A DNA stretch of 64,000 nt from Natrialba hulunbeirensis JCM 10989 (GCF_000337575.1 NZ_AOIM01000026.1:6103-70102), one strand, 5' to 3'. Shown: positions 34,879 to 44,867, counted from the first letter of the stretch. The notes: a model not told the origin generated them from the letters alone. Made by a program: numbers and translations.

Positions 34879-35850
34879 ATGAAAGCAGTACAGTACCAGG
34901 ACGGAGGGGACCCAGACGTTCTCAGCCTCGTCGACGTTGAGCGTCCCGAACCAGCCGACGGGGAAGTGCTCGTCGAGATGCGGGCGGCGAGCGTCAACCC
35001 AGTCGATGCAAAACTTCGAGAGCGCGGTGCTGGGCAACGACCCAAAACGACCGGGTCGGATCTTGCTGGCGTCGTCACCGCAGTTGGCAACAAGGTCGCT
35101 GGCTACGAGGTCGGCGACCGCGTTTTCGCGACCGGATTACACACTGATCGATTTTCGGGTGGGTCCTTCGCTGAGTTCGCGACAGTCCCGACAGATCTGC
35201 TCGCGCCGCTTCCGGACGGGGTGAGCTTCGAAGAGGGTGCTGCTGTCGCACTCGTCGGCGTCACCGCGTGGCGGGCGCTCGTCCACCACGCTGGACTCGA
35301 ACCCGGCTCGACGGCCGTTATTCACGGCGGGAACGGCGGCGTTGGCCACATCGCAGTCGGACTCGCCGACGTTCTGGGAGCGACACCTGTCGCGACGGCC
35401 CGAACCGAACACCACGACATGGTCCGTACGCTGGGTGCCGAGACGGTCCTCGACTACACCCGCGATGACCTGACCGAGGCAGTCCGTGAGGCCACTGACG
35501 GGGCCGACGTGATTCTCGACCATCTTCCCGAAACGTACGCTGAACTGGATGTCGAGGTTGCAGCGGTCGGCGGTGACGTGGTGATCATCGCGGGAGAGAC
35601 CGCGTCGCTACCGAACGCCGCTGTCGCTCGGTCGAAGGAGCTCAGTATTCACCTGATGAGTATGTCGAACCTGGCAACGAACGCAGAACTGCCGAATATC
35701 GGACCGATCCTCGAACGACTCGGACGGCTACTCGAGACGAACCGGCTCGAAGTCCGCATCGATCGCACCGAGGCACTCGAGGACGCCGCTGAGGCACATC
35801 GTGCCGTGATGGAGGAGAGCATCGCTGGCAAGATTGTCGTCGTTCCGTAG
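34879..35850 (+). CDS. NADPH:quinone reductase-like MDR oxidoreductase
   Basis: A 323-residue zinc-free medium-chain reductase of the quinone oxidoreductase (QOR) type. It has the N-terminal GroES-like fold (MKAVQYQDGGDPDVLSLVDVERP), SDLAGVVTAVG and the NADPH-binding HGGNGGVGHIAVGLADVLGA. The frame opening at 34831 is longer, but a TATA-like element 29 bases before 34879 and the canonical family N-terminus favour the internal ATG. Probably reduces quinones or enones using NADPH. It does not look related to its neighbours. Confidence 0.87.
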   Translation: MKAVQYQDGGDPDVLSLVDVERPEPADGEVLVEMRAASVNPVDAKLRERGAGQRPKTTGSDLAGVVTAVGNKVAGYEVGDRVFATGLHTDRFSGGSFAEFATVPTDLLAPLPDGVSFEEGAAVALVGVTAWRALVHHAGLEPGSTAVIHGGNGGVGHIAVGLADVLGATPVATARTEHHDMVRTLGAETVLDYTRDDLTEAVREATDGADVILDHLPETYAELDVEVAAVGGDVVIIAGETASLPNAAVARSKELSIHLMSMSNLATNAELPNIGPILERLGRLLETNRLEVRIDRTEALEDAAEAHRAVMEESIAGKIVVVP

Positions 35851-35988
35851 ACACGACGGTTGAGTGGCCAGATCACCGATTGTCCATTGACTGCAGTGTG
35901 TCGCTGGATTTGTACCCGTGGGGAGCGGAAGACTCAACCGACACTCCGATCGATCATAGAATTCCATCGGCCGTAATTCGTCCTTGGC

Positions 35989-38322
35989 TTACATCGAATC
36001 TGGACCCGCAAGAACAGTATCCTCGCCAAGAACCGCCTCACCCATCGCGAACGTCCGCGTCTGGAGTGCGCTGTTGAGCCCGAGAAACGTCCGGTCGCCG
36101 AGAACGAACTCATCGTCGAGTGCAAGGACCCGCGCGTCGACGTGTGCCGGTTTCTCCGTCTCGACGATCGTCTCGATGGCAGCCCGTTCGGCCGCTGAGT
36201 CGACGGGGCCACAAAAAAGAGCGAACGACCGCTCACCAGCCAGCATCGAGCCGTACTCCCGCTCGACGACAGCGCCGTCAGCCCGATCGAAATCCGTCGC
36301 GTCGAAGAAAAAGAGCCGATGACCGGTTTCGAGGTCCCCACCAGGGTGACTCGAGTACGTGTTGGAATCGGACACCCCGGTCGTCGTGGCCGACTCGTCC
36401 GCCGTCGCCGATCGGTCGTCGTTGGGTCGCGTGTGGGAGGCGGGTTCGGGGACGCCATCACGTGGATTCGCGTGCCGAAGGTAGAGTTCGAGCGTTTCGC
36501 GAAGTCCGGCTCTGGTACCCCGTTTCTGGTACAGTTCAGGCGCTCGTGCCAGGTACTCGCGACGGGCGCTTTCGGGCCAGTCGCGGTACTCGTCTGCGGC
36601 GAGCCAGTCCTCTAGCCAGGCGAGCGACTCGCTGGGAACCCCGTCCGGATCGAAGTAGCGAGGAAGCTGTTCGATCTCGGACTCGATGTCGACGAACGAC
36701 GTTTCGAACGTCGAGAGATACCGTTCGAGAAACTGTGCCGATCGGTCGTCGTTCTGGTAGAGTTCCGGCAGGTATCGGAGATAGGACTGACGGGGACAGT
36801 AGGCGGTTACGGCGTCGATTCGCGGCGAAGCGGTTGGCGTCCCGACGAGTTCGACGGCGACGTAGAGGTACCGGCCGTTCGCGTCGCGCAGAAGGATGTC
36901 CTCGGGGTCGATTTCGTCGACGAGCGTCCACGTCGTCTCGGCGTGCCTGGCGAGTTCTCGGCGTGCCGTTTCCTGCCAGGACCGAACGGTGGTCGTCTCG
37001 AGTTGCCCGTCTCTGTCCGCGAGTTGGGCGGCGGATCTGCTCGCGAGTTCCCACACCGAGTCGACGCCGATGGATTGCAGGGTCGAACGGGCCGTTTCCG
37101 CGAGTGCATCGAGTTCGGGCTGGGTTGTGTGATCACCGTGGTGGCTGTTTTGGCCGTCTGTACTAGTTTCGCTGTCTTCGCCGCTTGTGCTATCTTCACC
37201 GTTTGCGCTATCTTCACCGGTTTTCCTGTCTTCGCCATCGTCGCAGTCGAACGGGAGGACAGTTGGCTCGTTCGTCGCGAAGTACCGAAGCCGGACCTGC
37301 GTGCTCGCAGACGAGCGTGCGAGATCAAGCGCGAGACGATGCCAGGAGATATCGTCGACGCCGGCATCGTACCGGTGAAACGCCAACCCGACGTGGCGAT
37401 CACGGTGTGGGTGAGCTGCCACAGTCTGGCGTTCCTGGAGGGCACAACAGATGCGCCGATCACCGACCAGCGCATAGAAGACGCGCCGATCGCTGTGGCT
37501 GAGTGGCCGACTAATGAGTCGTCGACAGCGCCCCTCGAGTTCGTGGCGCTGTTCGAACTCGCCTGCGGTCTCGTCCCACTCGAAGAGCCCATGCCAGGAT
37601 CCCCGTTCGCCGTGGACCGTTCCCGCGAGGACGAGCGAGCCACGTGGTGCAGCGATTGCAGTCGGAACGAATCGGGTGCCTTCGATCTCGAACGCGTCCG
37701 TAGAGAGTGGGTAGGAGTCGGTTCGAACCTCGCGTTCGCCCTGGAAGAGTCGAATTGTCGGCTCGTCGTCGACCGTATCGAGGACGTACAGCAAATCGTC
37801 GGCGACTGCGATATCGACCGGTGAGCGGACCCACCAGTCGACCGTAAGCTCCTCGGTCGTACCGAGACAGGCGATGCGTTCGTCGCCGTCGAGGACGTAG
37901 ATCGTGCCGTTATCGAAGGTGAGTTCGACCGGTGCTGCGATCGGTGACTGGAGCGCTCCAGTCTCGTTTCGAAGCCGCGGTGAAACCGTGACGATTCGTT
38001 CGTCGTCCGCTCCCGCGACGAAGACACGACTCTCACTGGCACAGATAGCCCGGGGCTCGTCGAGCGACAGGTCGGCACTATCGAGCAACCGCTGGCGCGA
38101 GTCAGTTCGTGGATTGTACTGTGAGAGACGCCCGGCGGCATCGAGCGTGTAGAGCATCCCGGCTGGATCGACGGCAAGATCGACGACGGACTCACCGAGC
38201 GTCGACTGCTGTATCGACGCCGTTCGTGCAAGGGTGAGTCCCCCGTCTGTAACGTCCGTCTGATCGGTGATCCACTCGGTCCAATCGGCCTCACTGACCG
38301 TCGTTGCGTACGAGAACGTCAT
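35989..38322 (-). CDS. Injection-system baseplate tail protein: beta-propeller fused to P2 gpI-like domain
   Basis: A 777-residue protein, last in the injection-system operon. Residues about 1-340 contain repeated strands of NHL/beta-propeller style (LAVDPAGMLYTLDAAGRLSQYN, ICASESRVFVAGADDERIVTV). A Gly-Glu-Asp-Ser repeat linker follows (about 365-395). Residues about 530-650 match the phage tail protein I / Afp12-like domain (YLRYLPELYQNDDRSAQFLERYLSTFE, LAWLEDWLA, LYQKRGTRAGLRETLELYL). gpI proteins sit at the baseplate periphery and hold fibres; the propeller may bind a target or partner. It overlaps the upstream gene by four bases. Confidence 0.82.
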   Translation of the reverse strand: MTFSYATTVSEADWTEWITDQTDVTDGGLTLARTASIQQSTLGESVVDLAVDPAGMLYTLDAAGRLSQYNPRTDSRQRLLDSADLSLDEPRAICASESRVFVAGADDERIVTVSPRLRNETGALQSPIAAPVELTFDNGTIYVLDGDERIACLGTTEELTVDWWVRSPVDIAVADDLLYVLDTVDDEPTIRLFQGEREVRTDSYPLSTDAFEIEGTRFVPTAIAAPRGSLVLAGTVHGERGSWHGLFEWDETAGEFEQRHELEGRCRRLISRPLSHSDRRVFYALVGDRRICCALQERQTVAAHPHRDRHVGLAFHRYDAGVDDISWHRLALDLARSSASTQVRLRYFATNEPTVLPFDCDDGEDRKTGEDSANGEDSTSGEDSETSTDGQNSHHGDHTTQPELDALAETARSTLQSIGVDSVWELASRSAAQLADRDGQLETTTVRSWQETARRELARHAETTWTLVDEIDPEDILLRDANGRYLYVAVELVGTPTASPRIDAVTAYCPRQSYLRYLPELYQNDDRSAQFLERYLSTFETSFVDIESEIEQLPRYFDPDGVPSESLAWLEDWLAADEYRDWPESARREYLARAPELYQKRGTRAGLRETLELYLRHANPRDGVPEPASHTRPNDDRSATADESATTTGVSDSNTYSSHPGGDLETGHRLFFFDATDFDRADGAVVEREYGSMLAGERSFALFCGPVDSAAERAAIETIVETEKPAHVDARVLALDDEFVLGDRTFLGLNSALQTRTFAMGEAVLGEDTVLAGPDSM
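37165..37236 (-). repeat. Four 18-base in-frame repeats encoding GEDS-type hexapeptides
   Basis: The coding strand gives four tandem hexapeptides beginning GED (GEDRKT, GEDSAN, GEDSTS, GEDSET). They form an acidic linker between the propeller half and the tail-protein half. Confidence 0.7.
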
Positions 38323-40346
38323 GCGTTGTACCCTCCATCGTCAGTTGTCCGAAGATCGACACTGACTGTCTCGACGGTGAACAGCGATGTCTCGTCGATC
38401 GAGATCACCCGTCCATCGAGTGCTGTCCCGCCGTAGGCAGTCATCGAGACATCCGAAATCTGGTCGATTGCATCGACTGATTCGATCACCTCGATAAGGT
38501 CCTCGCTCTCGAGTGTGCGTCCGAACGGCCACCCCGACCCGTCGTACCCGTACAGCGGGTGCAGATACGATTCGACTGCCTCAGTGATCGCCGCCTCGTA
38601 TCCGCCACCGGTGTATCGCGGACGGGTTCGGCCAGTCACGTCCAACTCGAGTCGGACGTACTGTGGACCGGTCACCCGTACGCGGTCGGTTAGCAGCGTC
38701 CGCTCGCGGAGATGCCGATAAATCTCCTCGAGAAAGCCCTCACTCGGTTCCGGACTCGGGACGTCGACCGGTGCGTAGGGGACAACGACAACGGTCGTAC
38801 CCTCGCTCTCGACGACGACGTTCGTCCGTCCGATTCTGAGGCCCGGCGTGCGCGAAACGAGCGCCCGGTAATCGTCCGCCGTCACTGCCCGGTGTGGACG
38901 GCGTCGGTCGCGTCTGGCCCGTCGTAGTGCATCCGCGACGCTCTCGCGGTCGGTTCCGCCCGTCGCCGAGCCAAGGGGTGAGACGTCGATATCGGTTACG
39001 GAGACGTCATCGGCCGGGCCAGGGCCGTCGACCGTACTCGAGTCGGTGAGCCGCCAGACTGCGCTGTCGGAAACGTTGCCTGCGGTGCCACCGCCGGCGA
39101 CGTAGTCGGCGGTGATCGTCGCATCGGGGTCGGGAACGCGCCCGGAGATGCCGTCGCCGAACGTAATGTGGCCGTGCGTACGGTCGAGGACGTAGTGTGG
39201 GTCGTTCGGTCCTGAGGCGACGAAGTCTGGTACTTCGACGAACTGCTCGCCGTCGACGCGAACAGATGCCGACAGAACGGGAGTGTGGTCGACGGCGTAC
39301 GTCTGGCCGTCGAGGATCGGTTCGGTGTCCGTACTCCGTCTCCCCGTCGCGACAGCGCCGCCAGCAGTGCTCGCGCCGGCACCAATCGGCGAAAGCTGTT
39401 CGCCGGTGATCGAGACGCTGTGGCTGGCTGTAACGACGTTCGTCCTGATCGCATCGAGCTGTGGCGGGAACTCGTAGTCTGGCGTATCGACGCGACAGCG
39501 GAGCCAGACTGATCCGTCCTCGAGTTTGATCGGCGGTGTCTCAAGGCGACTATCACTGGCCGATCGGGAATGATCGCGACCGTTGGGAATCGTTTCGCCA
39601 GTGACGAGTTCGAGATGGCCGTCTCGATACAGCGCGTTTGTCTTGTCGACGGTGACCGAGAGGGGCTGCCAGTGGTTTGTTTCCGGATTTCGATACTCCC
39701 AGGTCAGCTCGACAGACGGCGAGAACGTGGGTCGGTCGTCAGCGCTGGGAGTCGGATCAGGAAGGTTGTCGTCGTGATACGCGACTGCGAGCGTGAGGCG
39801 GTCGGCGTTCGCGAACGGATCGCGGTCGAATCCGAGGTAGACACAGGCATCCTGGTCGACGGTGTCGCCGAAGGGACGATAGAACATACCGTCGGTCTGG
39901 TTTGCCTTCCGGTGATCGGTCGTCCCCGTCTGGTCGACTGTCATCACGCGGTCGATGCTGGCAGCTGTCAGCGTCAGTTCGTGATCGGTCTCGAACTGAA
40001 AGACGCTCTCCGTTCCATCCGTAACCGCCATCGAGCTCCCTGCAGGAAGTCGCATACCGGCCACATCGCCTGGCGGATCGAGCCGTATCCGGGCCGTCGC
40101 CGGCGTCGGCAGGCGGCGTTCGTAGCCGAGCAGCCGCAGATACGCTTCCCGATGCTCGTCAGTGATCTGGTCTAGCTGATAGGTGTGTGTCTCGGTGAGC
40201 CAGGCGAGAACCTCGAGAATCGTAATCCCCGGATCGTGCGGGTTGAAATCGGTCCACTCACTCGAGTACGCCGGAATGAGTGTGGTCGCCTGCTCGAGCA
40301 GTTCGTCGTACTGTTGGTCGTCGAGTTCCGGTATGTCCAGTCCCAT
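38319..40346 (-). CDS. Baseplate J-family protein of the injection system
   Basis: A 675-residue baseplate protein. MGLDIPELDDQQYDELLEQATTLIPAYSSEWTDFNPHDPGITILEVLAWLTE at the N-terminus and YRALVSRTPGLRIGRTNVVVE with RLELDVTGRTRPRYTGGGYEAAITEAVESYLHPLYGY near the C-terminus match the gpJ/Afp11-type wedge proteins. The frame stays open to 40505 through a Thr-Arg repeat coded by a hexamer tract. The family-typical MGLD start at 40346 is chosen instead. It would form the baseplate wedge together with the larger paralogue upstream. Overlaps the tail protein gene by four bases. Confidence 0.84.
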   Translation of the reverse strand: MGLDIPELDDQQYDELLEQATTLIPAYSSEWTDFNPHDPGITILEVLAWLTETHTYQLDQITDEHREAYLRLLGYERRLPTPATARIRLDPPGDVAGMRLPAGSSMAVTDGTESVFQFETDHELTLTAASIDRVMTVDQTGTTDHRKANQTDGMFYRPFGDTVDQDACVYLGFDRDPFANADRLTLAVAYHDDNLPDPTPSADDRPTFSPSVELTWEYRNPETNHWQPLSVTVDKTNALYRDGHLELVTGETIPNGRDHSRSASDSRLETPPIKLEDGSVWLRCRVDTPDYEFPPQLDAIRTNVVTASHSVSITGEQLSPIGAGASTAGGAVATGRRSTDTEPILDGQTYAVDHTPVLSASVRVDGEQFVEVPDFVASGPNDPHYVLDRTHGHITFGDGISGRVPDPDATITADYVAGGGTAGNVSDSAVWRLTDSSTVDGPGPADDVSVTDIDVSPLGSATGGTDRESVADALRRARRDRRRPHRAVTADDYRALVSRTPGLRIGRTNVVVESEGTTVVVVPYAPVDVPSPEPSEGFLEEIYRHLRERTLLTDRVRVTGPQYVRLELDVTGRTRPRYTGGGYEAAITEAVESYLHPLYGYDGSGWPFGRTLESEDLIEVIESVDAIDQISDVSMTAYGGTALDGRVISIDETSLFTVETVSVDLRTTDDGGYNA

Positions 40347-40350
40347 GCGT

Positions 40351-40417
40351 CGTATTCGTGTTTGTATTCGTGTTCGCGTTCGTGTTCGCGTTCGTGTCCG
40401 TGTTCGCGTCCGTGTGT
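40351..40417. repeat. Hexanucleotide tract (TTCGTG/TTCGCG type) before the baseplate J gene
   Basis: About eleven imperfect copies of a TTCGYG-like hexamer, directly upstream of the chosen start. Because the unit is six bases, changes in copy number keep the frame. Confidence 0.7.
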
Positions 40418-40571
40418 CTCGCTCACCGTCTATCGGTCGTGTACTGTGTTCGCGATAGTCGCCGTCCTTGCCGTCCTCGTCGTGCTCCCCAGCGCCGCCC
40501 AGCACCTCGATGCCGGCAGGGTCGGCTCATTGCGTCGTCTCCTGCTGTCGACCTCCGACTGCCACCCATCC

Positions 40572-43500
40572 TCAGAACTCCCTCCTCGAATCTCGTCCCG
40601 AGAGCGATGTACTCGAGTCCGACGCCGACTCTGTGGCCACACTACCAGCTGTATCCGACTCTCCCACGGTCACTGACACCTGGTGTGAACCGCTACAGAC
40701 GAGCGTGTCTCGGGGTAATGGCTGGCTGCTGTACGCTGTCAACTCGGACAACAGCCGTCGGTCGGCACCCGTTTCGACGAGCACGCGACACTCGAGTACG
40801 GCTGCCACGTTGTCGATCTCGGCAATGACCGAACTGAGCTGCGCAACAGTCGGAAGCGTGCCAAACGCCCAGCCATCCCCGTCGGCACCCGACAGCGGGT
40901 GAAGGAACGCCTCGAGTCGACGCTGAACCGTTTCCTTGAGCACCGAGACGCTCGTGATTGCTGTTGCCTCCAGTGTTACATCGACCGAGAGGTCGGCATA
41001 GTTCGGGCCGCGAACGACGATCCCCGTGTCGTCTGCGGCGACGAGCGATGCCGGCGCGCGTTCGGTCAGTGTTTCCCGAACACGGTGTTTGAGCGCGAGC
41101 GACGGCACTGGTTTCTCTCGCTCGGTGTGTGGAACGATGAGAACGGGGACCTGTGTGGTGGAACTGCCGGTTGTGGGTGCAAGCGAGGGATCACACGTCA
41201 CTCGTGCGAGTTCTGGGAACTCGGCAGCGGCGACCCGTTCGTAGTCGCTCGCGGTCACTGCCTTGCCGCGGTGTTTGAGACTGTTCGTCGACCGCGAGAC
41301 CAGCGCGTCCGTCGATTCGATGTCGGCACCGCCGTCAGCCGGCAACGGGTTCGATACTGACTCGACTAGTGCGATCGAACTCTTCAGGTCGGTAATCGTC
41401 TCGGCGCCGATGTTACCGTCGCTACCGCCGCCAGTCGTGTACGTCGCTCGGATGTTGTCCTGGCCGGCCGGCGGAATCGCGCCGTGGTCGCCATCACCGA
41501 AGGAAACGAGACCGAGTGTGCGGTTGACGACGTAGTGTCTATCCGCTGGCGTCGAATCGAGAAAGTCCGCAACTGCGTGCCAGCGCACCCAGAAGGCGGT
41601 TGGCTCACCGCGGGCGTCGTACTCCGTCGTGACCGCATCGGGTCGCTCCGCTATGAGGCGACGGCGTTCACTCGCCGACAGCGTCGACAGTTCGTCGACC
41701 CAGACCTCGATATCGATCACGGGTGCGTGTGAACAGCGAACCGACTGCTCATGTGACCCATCGCTCGAGCCGAGCAGTTCCTCCTCGATGGTGACGGTGT
41801 TGTACGCCCACTGCGTGTTCGGATACAGTCCCTCGAGAACCGGCGGCCTACTGGTTCGATCGGTGGGAACACCTGCTGGTGGCCCATCGTCAGCATGTGT
41901 CGCTGTACTCGAGTCACTCGAGTCGTCCCCACTCACGTCAGCAGACCCCGGTACAGACTTCGTAGCAGGGTCAGTCCCGTTGTCAGTGTCGAACGGAACG
42001 GGAGCATTCGAGGCTCTGTCACCTGCTTGCGTCTCGAACTCGTCTTTCGTCACTCGCGCTCGTATCCAGTGGCGTTCGTGTCCGAACAACTCGACCGCAC
42101 TCGTCGAGCCGGGGACGGTCACTGTCACGACACCACGCTCAGTCAGGCCACCTGTCCGGTCGAGGACATCGAGTTTCGACCACGAGCAGCTAGCGGATAC
42201 ATGATCGTCGCCGGCACGCCGAACGCCGTCACAGTACTCCCACTCGATTCCCGGATCGAACGACCGTGGATACGTCGTATCCTCGACCGTGACGAACAAC
42301 GACAGCGGACCGTTCTCGAGTACGTCGTCGAAACCGAGGTACAGCGTCTGCTGGTCGTCGGGCACGTCGACGAACGGCACGATCGAGTCCGGTCGGTTCG
42401 AGAGGTCGGGGCTGAAGGTCGCGTTGTTGTACCGGAAGACCGTTTCAGCGGGCTGGCTCCCGCGGTCGTACTGGACGGATACGTCGCCGAAGGCTGGCGG
42501 GTCGGGTTCGTCCGTGATCGTTCGACTTCCATCGCGTGTCACGTCGAACGACGGCTGGCCGTAGTTCCCGCTTACCAGTCGTGACCGGATCCAGACGTTG
42601 TCGTGGCCGGACACTGTTGTCGACGCGATATCCTCGGGTACCTCAAACCGGACGGTTCCGGGCGAGGTGAGCGCTGCAGTCCCGTCTTCGACGCCGTCGA
42701 GACGCGTCCAGCCGTCGCCGTTCCAGTACTCCCAGGAGAGGCGGGGCGGACCACCGAGCACGCCGATACCCGCACCCGCCGACTGCTCCGAGCCGCCGCG
42801 AGCAGCCGACGGCGTCGACCCGGCCACGACGCCGTCGGTGTCCGTCCCCGTATCCGAAGCGTCCGATCCCCCAGATGCATCATCGCCAACCCTGGTGCCA
42901 TCACCATTGCGATCACCGGTTCGGTCGGGGTTCTCAGAGGGTCCATCCTCACTGTCGTCGCCAGCACTGGTGCCAGTGCCACTGCTATCGCCATCGACAA
43001 CCACACTCCCAACCGGGGCAAACTCGAGATCGACCACGCCGCCCGGCTTCGTAAACGCCTCCTCGCAAGCCACGTAGAACGTCGCCGGTGGCTGTGGAAT
43101 CCGTCCGAACGGCTTGATCGACCCGTCGGCCGGAGATAGCGGCACGTCGTTCGACAACAGCATATCCGGTTCCATCCCGCCATCTTCGCCGCTACTCGCT
43201 GCGTGCAACGACACAGATTCGAGCGCCGCCGACACGACAGTCGTCTCGTCGGCGAGTCGACAGCGAACCCAGCGACTGTCACACTCGTTGACCGCACACT
43301 CGAGTGTCTGTCCGGGAAGCCGGAACGTCCGTTCGGCGACGGTGTCGTCGGTGGTCGTAGCCTCGCGTCGTGAGAGGTCGGACTCGAGTTGTTCCTGGAG
43401 CGCTTCGACGCCGGCGTCTTCGCCGAGGTGAAGTCCGTCACCGACTCGTTCGAGTCGATGCCAGCCCGCAGTTCCGGTCGCGTCTTCGCCGTAGTACTCC

Positions 43501-44135
43501 CAGACTGTGGCATCGAAGAACTCCTCTGCGGTGGGTGCGGTTGCGGTCGCGGCGGCGTCTAACTGTATCGAAATCGACAACGAGGAGCCGGCTGCGAGCG
43601 TGAGGACGGTTTCGTGGCCCAGATAGAGGACGTGTGATTGGCGGTTGTCGCCGACGAACAGCGTATTCGATTCCGTCTCGAGGATGTCGCTGTGGTCGAC
43701 GATCCGGTCGGTCTGTGGGTCGACGCCGACGACGGTAGTGAGCCTGGCTGGCGTCGCCTCGAATCCGGCGTCCTGTGGGAGTTCGAACAGCTGTGAGTCG
43801 TCGGGACCCGCAGCCGCGACGGCCTGCGTTCCGCCCGGAATCGGGACGTTGCGATCGAGATCAGTCGAGACGCTAACCGTAAGCGGCGTGCGGGCTGCCT
43901 GCGGTGGCCGCCGGTCGAAATCGAGCGCGTCGAGGAACACGAGGCGGTGTTTCTCGGGGACCTCGTTCAGCCGGTTCCAGACACCGGATTCGAACGTCGA
44001 GAAGAGACGAAGCAGTGTTCGACCGACGTCATCGGAGTGAGGATCCCACTCGTCAGTGTAGGCGTCTGCACGGGCAAGCAGGGTTTCAAAGCGCTCTGCC
44101 TGCTCTCGGTCGTCGATCGTCGGCCCCTCACGCAT
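40572..44135 (-). CDS. Large putative baseplate assembly protein of the injection system
   Basis: A 1,187-residue protein of the putative baseplate assembly family. The N-terminus has REQAERFETLLARADAYTDEWDPHSDDVGRTLLRLFSTFESGVWNRLNEVPEKHRLVFLDAL, then sugar-binding-like repeats ending in WEYWNGDGWTRLDGV and WIRSRLVSGNYGQP. The C-terminus carries the gpJ-like ALVSRSTNSLKHRGKAVTASDYERVAAAEFPEL with ETVQRRLEAFLHPLSGADGDGWAFG. An acidic Gly/Ser/Asp/Thr-rich insert (about 378-450) splits the middle. It pairs with the smaller J-family protein in one operon. It is longer than usual because of the inserts. Confidence 0.85.
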   Translation of the reverse strand: MREGPTIDDREQAERFETLLARADAYTDEWDPHSDDVGRTLLRLFSTFESGVWNRLNEVPEKHRLVFLDALDFDRRPPQAARTPLTVSVSTDLDRNVPIPGGTQAVAAAGPDDSQLFELPQDAGFEATPARLTTVVGVDPQTDRIVDHSDILETESNTLFVGDNRQSHVLYLGHETVLTLAAGSSLSISIQLDAAATATAPTAEEFFDATVWEYYGEDATGTAGWHRLERVGDGLHLGEDAGVEALQEQLESDLSRREATTTDDTVAERTFRLPGQTLECAVNECDSRWVRCRLADETTVVSAALESVSLHAASSGEDGGMEPDMLLSNDVPLSPADGSIKPFGRIPQPPATFYVACEEAFTKPGGVVDLEFAPVGSVVVDGDSSGTGTSAGDDSEDGPSENPDRTGDRNGDGTRVGDDASGGSDASDTGTDTDGVVAGSTPSAARGGSEQSAGAGIGVLGGPPRLSWEYWNGDGWTRLDGVEDGTAALTSPGTVRFEVPEDIASTTVSGHDNVWIRSRLVSGNYGQPSFDVTRDGSRTITDEPDPPAFGDVSVQYDRGSQPAETVFRYNNATFSPDLSNRPDSIVPFVDVPDDQQTLYLGFDDVLENGPLSLFVTVEDTTYPRSFDPGIEWEYCDGVRRAGDDHVSASCSWSKLDVLDRTGGLTERGVVTVTVPGSTSAVELFGHERHWIRARVTKDEFETQAGDRASNAPVPFDTDNGTDPATKSVPGSADVSGDDSSDSSTATHADDGPPAGVPTDRTSRPPVLEGLYPNTQWAYNTVTIEEELLGSSDGSHEQSVRCSHAPVIDIEVWVDELSTLSASERRRLIAERPDAVTTEYDARGEPTAFWVRWHAVADFLDSTPADRHYVVNRTLGLVSFGDGDHGAIPPAGQDNIRATYTTGGGSDGNIGAETITDLKSSIALVESVSNPLPADGGADIESTDALVSRSTNSLKHRGKAVTASDYERVAAAEFPELARVTCDPSLAPTTGSSTTQVPVLIVPHTEREKPVPSLALKHRVRETLTERAPASLVAADDTGIVVRGPNYADLSVDVTLEATAITSVSVLKETVQRRLEAFLHPLSGADGDGWAFGTLPTVAQLSSVIAEIDNVAAVLECRVLVETGADRRLLSELTAYSSQPLPRDTLVCSGSHQVSVTVGESDTAGSVATESASDSSTSLSGRDSRREF

Positions 44136-44174
44136 AGGTGTCCACCCCTCCGCGACGGGACGGCGGTCGTCCCA

Positions 44175-44573
44175 TCAGCCATCACCCTCCGTGATGTGAA
44201 ACGGGTACACCATGTTCGAGAGGCTGTTCGTCGACCGAACGTGATACTCGATTTCGATCAGGATACGGTTCGGGTCATCCGTGGCAGTTCGTGCGTCGAC
44301 GTCGACGATATCGATTCGGGGCTCCCAGCGAACGAGCGCCTCGCGGACGCTGCTCTCGATCAGGTTCAATGTCGCCGGCGAGGCCGCCGAGTAGACGTGA
44401 TCGTGGATCTCACAGCCAAACTCCGGGCGCATGATCCGCTCGCCCTTTGCCGTCCCGAGGATGATCCTGATCGCCTCCTGAATGTCGTCGTCGGCACTCG
44501 AAAGTTCGATGTCGCCGCGGTGGTCCGATGTGACCGGATGCTGCCAGCCGGTGCCGAGGAATTCGTCCGCCAT
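44175..44573 (-). CDS. gp25/gpW-like baseplate protein
   Basis: A 132-residue protein with the GPW/gp25 lysozyme-like baseplate fold: FLGTGWQHPV, SADDDIQEAIRIILGTAKGERIMRPEFGCEIHDHVY and the C-terminal strand ILIEIEYHVRSTNSLSNMVYPF. The RIM-PEFG motif is diagnostic. In contractile systems gp25 joins sheath to baseplate, so its presence implies a sheath encoded elsewhere. Located between the PAAR gene and the large baseplate protein, as in Afp/PVC-type clusters. Confidence 0.9.
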   Translation of the reverse strand: MADEFLGTGWQHPVTSDHRGDIELSSADDDIQEAIRIILGTAKGERIMRPEFGCEIHDHVYSAASPATLNLIESSVREALVRWEPRIDIVDVDARTATDDPNRILIEIEYHVRSTNSLSNMVYPFHITEGDG

Positions 44574-44576
44574 AGC

Positions 44577-44867
44577 TCACCCGATGTGAACGCTTGGACA
44601 GCCCGCCACGATCGTGTTTGGTGGGCCGTTCTCGATGATTGTATCGCCCATTCTCGCCGCTGGCATCTTGTTGATCAGAACGCTGGTGCTACCGACCGCC
44701 ACGGTCCCGCCGACGTGTGGGACTGGGCCCGAAGAGAGCGGACAGGTATGCACGTCTGCGAGTGCACGCCAGGCCGGACGCTTTCCGATCAGAACGTTCG
44801 GGCTCGCTGTACCGGTCAACGGCGTGCCGTGTGCAGTCGCATCGCCGAGTCGTGCTGCTGGTTTCAT
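44577..44867 (-). CDS. PAAR-domain spike tip protein
   Basis: A 96-residue PAAR protein: PAARLGDATAHG, a central GKRPAWRALADVHTCPLS, and PAARMGDTI. PAAR repeats fold into a sharp zinc-bound cone that caps the spike trimer and can carry effectors. Here no extension is fused, so cargo would have to be non-covalent or encoded elsewhere. It begins 94 bases after the gpV-like gene and ends three bases before the gp25 gene. Confidence 0.93.
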   Translation of the reverse strand: MKPAARLGDATAHGTPLTGTASPNVLIGKRPAWRALADVHTCPLSSGPVPHVGGTVAVGSTSVLINKMPAARMGDTIIENGPPNTIVAGCPSVHIG

